Assembly: GCA_034180465.1 (NCBI GenBank)
Contig: JAXFOH010000127.1
Location: 1-14,567 of the forward strand
Length of the DNA: 14,567 nucleotides
Reading direction: 5' to 3'
Source: CAKUIA01 sp034180465
Lineage (GTDB): Bacteria; Verrucomicrobiota; Verrucomicrobiia; Opitutales; Intestinicryptomonadaceae
Shown here: positions 1-7,613 of the stretch, in pieces
How the letters are laid out: each line of letters starts with the position of its first letter
Numbering within the stretch: the stretch's first letter is position 1
Position numbers and translations under genes: made by a program
Notes under the pieces: generated by a model
What the model saw: the letters and a program-made list of their open reading frames with translations, nothing else
What the model was told of the DNA's origin: nothing
Database searches by the model: none

Positions 1-1998
1 CTTGCAGTTTACGGCGGCAAAAACGCCGCAATTTCAACCCTAAACAGCTCCGAAAAAGAGCAGTTGGTAAGGTTGGCCGCGTTTTCAAAAAAGGCTGGCT
101 TTTCGTACGAAAAAAACACGCACTACTGCGGCGACATTGGCAAAATAGAAAGCTTTGCAAGGCAATATTTGCCCGTATGGAAAAAGTTTTTTAAAATAGA
201 AAGCAACGGTAATTTGCAGGCTCTGGCAAAAGGTGTAAGAAACGCAGACTTGTCGGCAAGCCTTTCGCTTAAAAACGGCAAAAAAACGTCGTTTTGCCTT
301 AATTGGTCGCTTGTTTTAGGCGGCGAAGCTATAGACAATTCGTTTTTAAAGCAGCTAAGTTCGGGCAATGCGGTTTTAGTTCCGCAACTTGGGGCTGTAA
401 GGCTAAACGCCGAGTACGGCCGTTTTTACTCGGCTTTGGAAAAGGCGCGCAACAAAGATACGAACGAAATTCCTTCGTATATGCTTTTGTCGCTTTTTTC
501 GGAATTTTCAAACGCGAAGTTTTCGGACGAGCTAAGGCACAATTTATACGATTTTGAAAACGCAAAATTGGATTCAAGCGAAGAGCCTTCCTTTTTGCGC
601 GAGTATCAAAAAAAGGGCGTATGCTGGGCAAAGAAACTATTTTCGTGGAACTGCTCTGCATTGCTTGCAGACGAAATGGGTTTGGGAAAAACCGCCCAAA
701 CGCTTACGCTTGTAAACGAATTTTGCAAAGACACCGGGGCTTTTGCAATAGTTGTGTGTCCAGCTTCGGTAATTCCCGTGTGGGAGGGCGAGTGCGCAAA
801 GTTTTTCGGCAACATAAAATGCGCGGTTTTAAATTCGGCGTTCGATTTTGCAAGCAACAAATCCCAGCTTATAATTTCAAGCTACACCCAGCTTAGAAAG
901 AACAAGGCTAAAATAGAGTCGGCAAACTTTGAATTGGCGGTGCTCGACGAAGCCCAGTTTATAAAAAACCCCGAGGCAAAAACAACGGCGGCTTGTATGT
1001 CTATAAATGCAAAGCACAAGATTGCGCTAACCGGTACGCCACTTGAAAACGATATTCTAGATTTATGGACAATTTTTCGCTGGCTTATGCCCAACCTTTT
1101 GCCCGATAAAACCTCCTTTGCCGAAATGTATGCGCAAGACCCGAAAGCTGCGGTTGAAAAAATACGCAGGCAGATTTCGCCGTTTTGCCTTAGAAGGCTT
1201 AAAAAAGACGTCGATAGCCAACTGCCCGAAAAAATATATTCGGATTTGCTTTGCCCTCTTAGCCCATTGCAAAAATCGGAATACGAAAAATACCTGCGCT
1301 TGGCAAAGGCCGACTTGGCTGAATCTATTGAAGGCAAAAACCCGCGGGCAAGAATGGGCGTTTTGGCATTGCTTACAAGGCTGCGCCAGTCGTGCTGCGA
1401 TGCTTCGCTTTTGCCTAATGTGGACTGTTCGCTTTTCGACGGCGGCAAAATTTCGGCGTTGACCGACAAGGTTCAGGAGCTTTATTTCGGCAAAAAGAAA
1501 GTTTTGGTGTTCAGCCAATTTACAAGCTTTTTAAAGCGCATAAAGGCCGCCGTAAAAACGAGGGTGCCCCAAATGGAAATCTACGAACTTACGGGGGCCA
1601 CGCGCGACAGGGTTCTGCCTGTAAAGTCGTTTCAGGAAACGAAACATTCGGCGTTGATTTTGGTAAGTTTAAAGGCTGGGGGAACAGGCATAACACTTAC
1701 CGAGGCAGATTATGTTTTCTTCATGGACCCGTGGTGGAACCCCGCCGTTGAGGAGCAGGCAATAGACCGAGTGCACCGCATAGGCCGAAAGGGCGACGTT
1801 TTTGTCTATAAAATGTACGCGCGCGGCACGGTTGAAGACGCTGTGCGCCGCCTGCAAATAGGCAAAAAAGAGCTGTTCGAAAATATGTTCGGCAACATAA
1901 AAGACGTTTCGGAAAGTTCGGAATTTGCGCAAACGCTTTCGCTTATTTTAAACGCATTCGACAACAACAATACATACGAAAACTATGAGGATATTTAG
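1..1998 (+). CDS. SNF2-family DEAD/DEAH helicase, 5' end outside window
   Basis: ATP-dependent DNA translocase of the SNF2/Rad54 superfamily-2 group. The reading frame is open from base 1, so the gene begins upstream and the TTG at 64 is an internal codon rather than a credible start; at least 665 residues are present. Motif I DEMGLGKT is at nt 670-693, Ia contains VCPAS, motif II is DEAQ at nt 946-957, and motif III is LTGTPLEN. The second RecA lobe has VLVFSQFTSF (IV), SLKAGGTGITLT (V) and QAIDRVHRIGR (VI, nt 1756-1788). These are the full SNF2 set, so the ATPase should be active. The visible N-terminal part (about 200 residues) has no motif I recognise, and no zinc-binding SWIM cluster is visible; one could lie upstream. 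The 3' end overlaps the exonuclease gene by 14 nt, suggesting translational coupling and a DNA repair or remodelling role. The exact substrate is not determinable. Confidence 0.93.
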   Translation, partial: LAVYGGKNAAISTLNSSEKEQLVRLAAFSKKAGFSYEKNTHYCGDIGKIESFARQYLPVWKKFFKIESNGNLQALAKGVRNADLSASLSLKNGKKTSFCLNWSLVLGGEAIDNSFLKQLSSGNAVLVPQLGAVRLNAEYGRFYSALEKARNKDTNEIPSYMLLSLFSEFSNAKFSDELRHNLYDFENAKLDSSEEPSFLREYQKKGVCWAKKLFSWNCSALLADEMGLGKTAQTLTLVNEFCKDTGAFAIVVCPASVIPVWEGECAKFFGNIKCAVLNSAFDFASNKSQLIISSYTQLRKNKAKIESANFELAVLDEAQFIKNPEAKTTAACMSINAKHKIALTGTPLENDILDLWTIFRWLMPNLLPDKTSFAEMYAQDPKAAVEKIRRQISPFCLRRLKKDVDSQLPEKIYSDLLCPLSPLQKSEYEKYLRLAKADLAESIEGKNPRARMGVLALLTRLRQSCCDASLLPNVDCSLFDGGKISALTDKVQELYFGKKKVLVFSQFTSFLKRIKAAVKTRVPQMEIYELTGATRDRVLPVKSFQETKHSALILVSLKAGGTGITLTEADYVFFMDPWWNPAVEEQAIDRVHRIGRKGDVFVYKMYARGTVEDAVRRLQIGKKELFENMFGNIKDVSESSEFAQTLSLILNAFDNNNTYENYEDI

Positions 1999-2740
1999 CT
2001 GGAATGTAAACGGGCTTAGAGCCGTTGTTAAAAAGAATTTCTACGAATTTCTAGAGCAGTACAAGCCCGATGTCTTGTGCCTGCAGGAAACGCGCATACC
2101 TCAAAAGGAACTGGCAAAAATAGACTTGCCTTTTAAGTATGCCCAGTTCGGTTTTTCGGAAAAACCGGGCTATGCGGGAACGGCAATTTTAAGCAACATA
2201 AAACCCGTTTCGCTGCAAAGCATAAGGCTTGAAAACCACCCCGAGGAGGGGCGCATAACCAAGGCCGAATTCGACGGCTTTTCGCTGTACAGCGTGTATG
2301 TGCCCAATTCGCAAGACCACCTGCAAAGGCTGGACTACCGCGAAAAGTGCTGGGATTGCGATTTTCGCAACTATTTGGCGGCGGAATCGAAAACAAACGG
2401 CATTGTAGTTTGCGGCGATATGAACGTAGCCCACACCGAAATAGACTTGGCGCGCCCCAAAGACAATACAACGAGCGCGGGCTTTACCGAGCAGGAAAGG
2501 CGGGGCATGGATTTGCTTTTAAAGGAAGTTCCCCTTGTGGATATTTGGAGGAAGCTTAACCCCGACAAAACCGACAAATATTCGTGGTGGAGCTTCAGGG
2601 GAGGCGCGCGCGCAAGGAACGTAGGCTGGAGAATAGACTACTTTTTAGTTTCGCCCAGCTTGGTAGAAAAGGTGAACTCCACAGACATTCTCGACAATGT
2701 TTTGGGTTCCGACCACTGTCCCCTAATGCTTGACATTTAG
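1985..2740 (+). CDS. xthA: Exodeoxyribonuclease III / AP endonuclease
   Basis: A 251-residue protein of the exonuclease-endonuclease-phosphatase family, the normal size for ExoIII/ExoA. It cleaves DNA at abasic sites and removes 3' blocking groups in base excision repair in the cytoplasm. Family motifs occur in order: WNVNGLRA (N7), LQETR with metal ligand E35, GYAGTAILS, the YVPNSQ motif, GDMNVAH (D145, N147) and the C-terminal GSDHCP (D243, H244). All catalytic positions I can place are intact. The ATG at 1985 lies inside the last codons of the helicase gene, giving a 14-nt overlap in another frame; no Shine-Dalgarno precedes it, so translation is probably coupled to the helicase. queD starts 26 nt downstream, so this may be one operon. 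The family call is firm. Whether it is chiefly an exonuclease or an AP endonuclease in this organism is not visible. Confidence 0.96.
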   Translation: MRIFSWNVNGLRAVVKKNFYEFLEQYKPDVLCLQETRIPQKELAKIDLPFKYAQFGFSEKPGYAGTAILSNIKPVSLQSIRLENHPEEGRITKAEFDGFSLYSVYVPNSQDHLQRLDYREKCWDCDFRNYLAAESKTNGIVVCGDMNVAHTEIDLARPKDNTTSAGFTEQERRGMDLLLKEVPLVDIWRKLNPDKTDKYSWWSFRGGARARNVGWRIDYFLVSPSLVEKVNSTDILDNVLGSDHCPLMLDI

Positions 2741-2766
2741 CCGATAAACAAAAGCATATATCTAAA

Positions 2767-3198
2767 ATGATTACCTGCACAAAAACGTATGCCTGCATTC
2801 CCTTTGCCCATCGCCAGCATTTGCACGACGGGCATTGCTCGTTTGTTCACGGGCACAACTGGGGCATTTCCATAACATTCGGCTGTACTAATACCGACGA
2901 AAACGATTTTGTTGTGGATTTCGGCAAACTCGGTTTTATAAAAGACTGGATTTCTGAAAATCTGGACCACGCCATTGTGCTTTCTAAAAACGACCCTTTA
3001 AAAGACAAAATAATTGCGGCTTGCCCCGAGGTGTATAAACCCTATTTTGTGGAATCGTGCTCGTGCGAGGGTTTGGCAAAGCACCTGTTTTTTGTGTTCG
3101 ACGCCCTTGTTCGCCAAAAGACAAACAACAGGGCTTTTGTAGACTGCATTAGCGTTAGCGAAGACGAAAAAAATACGGCGCGTTATAGCGAAAAATGA
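2767..3198 (+). CDS. queD: 6-carboxy-5,6,7,8-tetrahydropterin synthase QueD
   Basis: A 143-residue member of the PTPS/QueD family. QueD converts dihydroneopterin triphosphate to 6-carboxy-tetrahydropterin, the second step from GTP toward preQ0 and queuosine. The zinc ligands H15, H28 and H30 are present (FAHRQH and HGHNW), with the QueD-type catalytic cysteine C24 four residues before H28. The DFGKL motif starts at D51, the LDH pair is D67/H68, and E101 lies in the usual late glutamate position. The cysteine before HGHN and the linkage to queE and queF favour QueD over eukaryotic-type sepiapterin-pathway PTPS. The last four bases overlap queE as ATGA. No clear ribosome binding site precedes the ATG; the upstream bases are A/T rich. 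The region around E101 (VESCSCEG) has two cysteines, which is a little unusual but leaves the known catalytic residues alone. Confidence 0.94.
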   Translation: MITCTKTYACIPFAHRQHLHDGHCSFVHGHNWGISITFGCTNTDENDFVVDFGKLGFIKDWISENLDHAIVLSKNDPLKDKIIAACPEVYKPYFVESCSCEGLAKHLFFVFDALVRQKTNNRAFVDCISVSEDEKNTARYSEK

Positions 3199-3803
3199 GA
3201 TACGTTGTAAGCGAGGAGTTTTTATCATTCCAAGGCGAGGGATGCTTTGCGGGGCAAAAGGCGTATTTTATAAGGCTTTTTGGCTGTCCCGTTAAATGCG
3301 CTTGGTGCGATACAAAATATGCGTGGGCTGCTTCCTCCAACAGCTATTGCGCTACCGCTGAAGAGCTTGCAAAAAGGGCAAAAGAGTCTCTCGCTAACTT
3401 TGCTGTTATAACGGGCGGCGAACCCTGCGTGCAAAATTTGCTAGAGCTGGCAAATGCCCTAAAAAATGCAAACGTAAAAACGCATTTGGAAACAAGCGGC
3501 TTTTGCGAAAACAGCGCCGATTTTGACTGGATAACCCTCAGCCCGAAGTTGGGCAAACCCGTAAAGCAGCGTTTTTTAGATTCTGCCAACGAGGCAAAAT
3601 TTATAGTTTCGCAAACCGCCGAATTGCCCGAATACGAAAATTTGGCAAAACTAATACCCAACGGACAAGCCTATTGGCTGCATTGCGAAGCTTCGAAGGC
3701 GGCCGACAAGGCATTGCTAAACGCAATCTCAAATTTTGTGGTGCAAAAGGGCGGCAAATTCAGGGTGGGCTGGCAACTTCATAAACTCTTTAATGCAAAA
3801 TAA
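3195..3803 (+). CDS. queE: 7-carboxy-7-deazaguanine synthase QueE
   Basis: A 202-residue radical-SAM enzyme that contracts 6-carboxy-tetrahydropterin to 7-carboxy-7-deazaguanine (CDG). The N-terminus has SFQGEG (residues 11-16), the substrate-binding signature of QueE. The iron-sulphur cluster motif is C31-x3-C35-x2-C38 (GCPVKCAWCDT), the standard spacing rather than the expanded loop of some enterobacterial QueE proteins. The SAM-binding VITGGEP follows at about residues 72-78, and LETSG later in the barrel. The length is typical for a compact QueE. The start at 3195 overlaps the queD stop as ATGA, which fixes the start and indicates translational coupling. Its substrate is the QueD product, so the gene order follows the pathway. 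QueC, which would turn CDG into preQ0, is not in the window. Confidence 0.95.
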   Translation: MRYVVSEEFLSFQGEGCFAGQKAYFIRLFGCPVKCAWCDTKYAWAASSNSYCATAEELAKRAKESLANFAVITGGEPCVQNLLELANALKNANVKTHLETSGFCENSADFDWITLSPKLGKPVKQRFLDSANEAKFIVSQTAELPEYENLAKLIPNGQAYWLHCEASKAADKALLNAISNFVVQKGGKFRVGWQLHKLFNAK

Positions 3804-3809
3804 AAAACC

Positions 3810-4220
3810 ATGGCAAACAAAACTGAAAAAAAAGACTTAAAAGGGCTTACCTTATTGGGTATGCATAAAAACAAACCCTCTAAAAAACTTGAAACTTTCC
3901 CCAATAAAAATCCCGAAAGAGACTATACTATAGAGCTTACAACTTCGGAATTTACATGTTTGTGCCCCGCAACGGGCCAGCCTGATTTTGCAAAAATAAC
4001 AATAAAATATATACCCGACCAAAAGATTGTCGAAAGCAAGTCGCTAAAGCTGTATTTGTGGTCTTTTCGCAACGAGGGGTGTTTTCACGAACACCTTACA
4101 AACGTGATTTTAAACGACTTGGTAAAGGCTTTAAGCCCGCGTTTTTGCACGGTTATAGGCGAATTCAATTCTAGGGGCGGCATTGCCATAAAGGTTGTTG
4201 CCGAATACACAAATTCTTAA
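3810..4220 (+). CDS. queF: NADPH-dependent 7-cyano-7-deazaguanine reductase QueF
   Basis: A 136-residue protein of the short, unimodular QueF type (Bacillus YkvM-like). It reduces the nitrile of preQ0 to the aminomethyl group of preQ1, the base that tRNA-guanine transglycosylase inserts into tRNA. The catalytic cysteine C52 and aspartate D59 lie in FTCLCPATGQPDF. The NADPH-binding QueF motif begins with ESKSLKLY and ends SFRNEGCFHEH. A GTP-cyclohydrolase-like T-fold is expected from the family. The gene begins 6 nt after queE, so it belongs to the same operon, and it commits the pathway to preQ1. That argues the operon serves tRNA queuosine rather than preQ0-type DNA modification. No ribosome binding site is obvious before the ATG. 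The downstream 45-nt gap shows no hairpin terminator. Confidence 0.96.
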   Translation: MANKTEKKDLKGLTLLGMHKNKPSKKLETFPNKNPERDYTIELTTSEFTCLCPATGQPDFAKITIKYIPDQKIVESKSLKLYLWSFRNEGCFHEHLTNVILNDLVKALSPRFCTVIGEFNSRGGIAIKVVAEYTNS

Positions 4221-4254
4221 ATTGCGCTTTTTTATTACGATAACCTAAACAAAC

Positions 4255-4261
4255 GAAAGGA
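4255..4261 (+). promoter_or_regulatory. Shine-Dalgarno site of the thioredoxin-like lipoprotein gene
   Basis: GAAAGGA ends 4 nt before the ATG at 4266. It is the clearest Shine-Dalgarno sequence in the window, where most other starts have none. It supports the start that gives a complete signal peptide and suggests this gene is translated independently of queF. The spacing is on the short side. Confidence 0.6.
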
Positions 4262-4265
4262 CAAA

Positions 4266-4826
4266 ATGAAAAAGACAATATTTTCGATTGCCATTATGGG
4301 GTTTGCGCTGAATTTGTTTTCGGCGTGCTGCGAAAAGGGCGAGTGCAAGGCAAAAGCCGAAGCACCCGCGCAGACGACAACAGCCCAAAGCATAAAAGCC
4401 GATGTTGTCAAAGCCGAAAAGGCGGCTAAAACATCCGAATTGAAAATCCGCGAAGATTTCGACAAGGCACTTGCCGATGCCGAAAAAGAAGGCAAAATTT
4501 TAATGCTGCATTTTTCGGGTTCCGATTGGTGCCCCCCTTGCAAAGCGTTGCATAAGCTTGTTATAGACACCAAAGAATTTAAAAAATACGCAAACGAAAA
4601 GCTAACCTACGTTCTTTCCGATTGGGACGAAATGCGCATGCCGAAATCGAAGGATTTTGCAAAACAGCATGCGGCATTAATCGAGCAGTTGCAAATAGAG
4701 GGGTTTCCTACAATGGTTCTTATAAACCCCAAAACAAAAAAGGCCAAAAAGATTGTGGGCGTGCCATTCCAAGCGCCCAACGAACTTATAATTGAAATAG
4801 AAGCCTTTAAGGAAAAGTCTAAATAA
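4266..4826 (+). CDS. Thioredoxin-fold protein, probable exported lipoprotein
   Basis: A 186-residue protein. The N-terminus has two lysines, a hydrophobic run and LFSAC, where C21 would be lipidated; phenylalanine at -3 makes the lipobox imperfect. A second cysteine (C22), C27 and then an Ala/Lys/Glu-rich linker to about residue 65 follow. The thioredoxin-like domain covers roughly residues 65-186. Its active site is CPPC (C89, C92) in SDWCPPCKALHK, and GFPT with the cis-proline P148 is present. The family call (thioredoxin_7-type redox proteins) rests on these. Classical thioredoxin has CGPC, so CPPC implies a different redox potential. A disulphide reductase or isomerase role in the periplasm, tethered to a membrane, is likely but the partner is unknown. 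It follows queF by 45 nt on the same strand and is followed by a strong terminator. Confidence 0.85.
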   Translation: MKKTIFSIAIMGFALNLFSACCEKGECKAKAEAPAQTTTAQSIKADVVKAEKAAKTSELKIREDFDKALADAEKEGKILMLHFSGSDWCPPCKALHKLVIDTKEFKKYANEKLTYVLSDWDEMRMPKSKDFAKQHAALIEQLQIEGFPTMVLINPKTKKAKKIVGVPFQAPNELIIEIEAFKEKSK

Positions 4827-4868
4827 AGCATTTTTTTAGCTCAGAGCTGAATATCGGCAAAAATACAA

Positions 4869-4906
4869 AAAATCCCGAATTTGAATTTCTCCAAATTCGG
4901 GATTTT
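4869..4906. terminator. Bidirectional rho-independent terminator
   Basis: A perfect 15-bp inverted repeat with arms at 4869-4883 and 4892-4906, and an 8-nt loop. The core is ATCCCGAATTTG pairing with CAAATTCGGGAT. The arms end in TTTT on either strand, and the flanks are T-rich in both directions (TTTTCATTTTA on +, TTTTGTATTT on -). It sits between the convergent thioredoxin-like gene (stop at 4826) and alaS (stop at 4942), so it can end both transcripts. Confidence 0.88.
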
Positions 4907-4941
4907 CATTTTATGCAGGTGCTTTTAAAGCCTTTTGCTTT

Positions 4942-7599
4942 TTATATTTTAAAATCTGCAATTGCCTTGTCTATAAGCGAGGCTTTGCCGCCGCCCATTG
5001 CAAAGTCGGGCTTGCCGCCGCCTTTGCCTTCTAGCAGTGCGCAAATGTCTTTAACAATGTCGCCCGCCTTAAGCCCCTTGTCTAGCGCGCCCTGCGAAAG
5101 CATCGCCAAAACAGCCGCCTTTTCGCCGTTTTTAGATAGCAGAACTATTACAGATTCTTTTAGCTCTTTTGCTGTTTTTAGCGCAAGCTGCCTTAGGTCG
5201 TTGCCAGATGCCGAAACTTTTGCCACAACATAGCTAAGGCCGTCTTTTTCGATAGCTTTCTTTGCAAGTTCCTTTGCTTCGTTGCCCGCATTTTGCAGCT
5301 TAAATTGCTTAAGCTCTCTTTCAAGGTGGTCTTTTTGAGCAACAAGCTTGTCTACAGCCTGTTCAAGCTCGTTAGCCTTGCACGAAAGCTTTTGCGAAAT
5401 TGCCGAAGCCGACTTTTGCAGGTCTTCAAACTGTCTTAAAGCAACCGTGCCCGCAACGGCTTCAAGTCTGCGCGTGCCCGCCGAAATTGCGCCTTCGCCG
5501 CAAATCTTTATAAGGCCAATTTCGCCCAAGCCCGAAACGTGTGTTCCACCGCAAAGCTCGGCGTGAAAGTCGCCCATTTTTACAACCCTTACAATAAGGC
5601 CGTATTTTTCGCCGAAGAAAGCCAAGCAGCCTTCGGGTATTTCCTTATAGGGAACTTCAAACCATTTAACGGGCGCGTTTTCCAAAATTTTTGCGTTTGC
5701 CAAGGCTTCTACCTCTTTAAGCTGCTCCTTTGTAGGGGCTTCGTAGTGCGCAAAATCGAACCTTAACCTTTCGGCGTCTACATAGGAACCCGCCTGACGT
5801 ACATGCTTGCCCAAAACCCTTCTTAACGCCCAGTGCAAAACGTGAGTTGCGCTGTGGTGGCGTTGAATTGAAAACCTCTTTTGTTTATCTACATTAAGCA
5901 GAACTTTTTTGCCTATGTGCGAGGCATTGAAAACGCCTTTGCGCACACTGTGCAAAATATGGCCTGCTGCGTCTACTTTTGTGTCGAAAATTTCACGGGC
6001 AGTTCCGTCTATTTCAATAAAGCCCGTGTCGGCAACCTGACCGCCTTTTTCGGCATAAAACGGCGTTTGCGGGAAAATCAAAAAGTCGCAGTCTTTGCCT
6101 TCTATAATTGCGCTAATTGTTGTTTCAAAGTCGGTAAGGTTGGCTATGTTGTAGCCTACAAACTGTGTTGTGTTTGCAAGGTCTTTTGTATCGGCAACGC
6201 TTATTATAGACTTCTTTTGCGCGCTTCGAGCCTTTTGACGCTGCTTTTCCATTGCCTCTTCAAAGCCCTTAACGTCTACTTGCATTGCGCGTTCGCGCGC
6301 TATTAGCTCGGTAAGGTCTAGCGGAAAGCCGTAGGTGTCGTACAAAACAAAAGCCTGTTCGCCTGTAATTCGCTTTTGCGTTTCGGTAATGTTGTCGAGC
6401 AGCGCAAGGCCCCTGTCCAAAGTTCTTTCAAACGATTTTTCTTCGGAGTCTATTATATTTACAATAAGCTTTTTTTGCTCCTCTAGTTCGGGGAAAACAG
6501 GGCTCATTTTTGCGATAAGGGGGGAGGCCAATTTTGTGAAAGACCCCGCGGGCAGACCTATGCGCTTTGAATACATAACGGCCCTTCTTAAAATGCGCCT
6601 TAGAACATAGTTGCGCCCTTCGTTGCCTGGCAAAATACCATCGGCAATAGAAAACGACAGTGTTCTTATATGGTCGGAAAGCACTCTAAATACGCAGTCA
6701 ATAAGCTCTTGCGCCGACATGTCGTCGCGCGAAGAGGGTATGGTTCCCTTGTAGGTTTTGCCCGACATTGCCGAAATGTGGGTGAATATGTCGGTAAACA
6801 AGTCGCTGTTATAATTCGAGCTTAGCTTTGAAAAGTCGCTAAAGTTATTGGTGCTTGCCATAATGCCGGCAACGCGTTCAAGGCCCATACCCGTGTCTAT
6901 ATTCTTGTTTTTTAGCGGAATAAACGAGCCGTCTGGCTGCGCGTTAAACTGCATAAACACCAGATTCCAAATTTCTATGCATTCGGGCGAGTCTTTATTT
7001 ACAAGTTCGCCTTTTGTGTCGCCGTTTTCGGTAAGGTCTATATGCAGCTCCGAGCATGGCCCACAAGGTCCCGTTTCGCCCATCATCCAAAAGTTGTCTT
7101 TTTTGCCGCCGAATTTTATGTGAACAAGGGGATCCATTCCCTCCTTTTCGAAAACGCCTTTCCAAATATTGTAGGCTTCTTCGTCGAACGAGGCCGGTTC
7201 GCCCTCGGAGGGCTTATATACCGTAGCATACAGTCTTTCTTTGGGAAAATTCCATACGTCTACTAAAAGCTCCCACGCCCATTGAATTGCCTCTTTTTTA
7301 AAATAGTCGCCAAAAGACCAGTTGCCGAGCATTTCAAAAAAGGTGTGGTGGTAGGTGTCGAAGCCTACGTCTTCGAGGTCGTTGTGCTTGCCGCCCGCGC
7401 GTATGCACTTTTGAGTGTCGGCCGCCCTTGCAAACGGAGATTGCGCTTCGCCCAAAAAGTAGGGAACAAACTGGTTCATTCCCGCGTTGGTGAACAGCAA
7501 ATTCGGCGACGTCGGCATCAAAGACGCCGACGGCACTATTGAATGGTGCTTGTTCTTGAAGAATTCGAGAAAGCTTTTTCTTATTTCAAGGGAGGTCAT
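4942..7599 (-). CDS. alaS: Alanine--tRNA ligase
   Basis: An 885-residue class II aminoacyl-tRNA synthetase, close to the usual bacterial length, that charges tRNA-Ala and edits mis-charged serine or glycine. The catalytic domain shows LLFTNAGMNQF (about 34-44) and GNWSFGDYFK (92-101). The editing domain has the zinc-type ligands HSATH (H582, H586) and CGGTH (C683, H687), all intact. A charged coiled-coil stretch follows at about 720-790. The C-terminal C-Ala domain ends with GGGKPDFAMGGG. No domain is missing, so it should be the essential housekeeping enzyme. It lies 14 nt downstream of leuB and is probably co-transcribed. No Shine-Dalgarno is visible before the ATG, nor a T-box leader, for which there is no room. 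Transcription should end at the 4869-4906 hairpin. Confidence 0.98.
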   Translation of the reverse strand: MTSLEIRKSFLEFFKNKHHSIVPSASLMPTSPNLLFTNAGMNQFVPYFLGEAQSPFARAADTQKCIRAGGKHNDLEDVGFDTYHHTFFEMLGNWSFGDYFKKEAIQWAWELLVDVWNFPKERLYATVYKPSEGEPASFDEEAYNIWKGVFEKEGMDPLVHIKFGGKKDNFWMMGETGPCGPCSELHIDLTENGDTKGELVNKDSPECIEIWNLVFMQFNAQPDGSFIPLKNKNIDTGMGLERVAGIMASTNNFSDFSKLSSNYNSDLFTDIFTHISAMSGKTYKGTIPSSRDDMSAQELIDCVFRVLSDHIRTLSFSIADGILPGNEGRNYVLRRILRRAVMYSKRIGLPAGSFTKLASPLIAKMSPVFPELEEQKKLIVNIIDSEEKSFERTLDRGLALLDNITETQKRITGEQAFVLYDTYGFPLDLTELIARERAMQVDVKGFEEAMEKQRQKARSAQKKSIISVADTKDLANTTQFVGYNIANLTDFETTISAIIEGKDCDFLIFPQTPFYAEKGGQVADTGFIEIDGTAREIFDTKVDAAGHILHSVRKGVFNASHIGKKVLLNVDKQKRFSIQRHHSATHVLHWALRRVLGKHVRQAGSYVDAERLRFDFAHYEAPTKEQLKEVEALANAKILENAPVKWFEVPYKEIPEGCLAFFGEKYGLIVRVVKMGDFHAELCGGTHVSGLGEIGLIKICGEGAISAGTRRLEAVAGTVALRQFEDLQKSASAISQKLSCKANELEQAVDKLVAQKDHLERELKQFKLQNAGNEAKELAKKAIEKDGLSYVVAKVSASGNDLRQLALKTAKELKESVIVLLSKNGEKAAVLAMLSQGALDKGLKAGDIVKDICALLEGKGGGKPDFAMGGGKASLIDKAIADFKI

Positions 7600-7613
7600 A
7601 CGCTGCAGATTTG

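Noticed and set aside
882..1469. Long open frame on the - strand (195 codons) inside the helicase gene
   Set aside because: It is antisense to conserved SNF2 motifs and has no family features; the codon bias of the real gene leaves the opposite strand poor in stops.
2741..2766. preQ1 riboswitch before queD
   Set aside because: The gap is only 26 nt, shorter than the smallest preQ1 aptamer, and shows no hairpin.
4838..4848. AGCTC-A-GAGCT palindrome after the thioredoxin-like gene
   Set aside because: The single-base loop makes a hairpin unlikely; the adjacent 15-bp terminator already explains the spacer.
5881..6306. 141-codon open frame on the + strand inside alaS
   Set aside because: It is antisense to the conserved middle of alanyl-tRNA synthetase, with a Cys/Phe/Tyr-rich composition typical of shadow frames.
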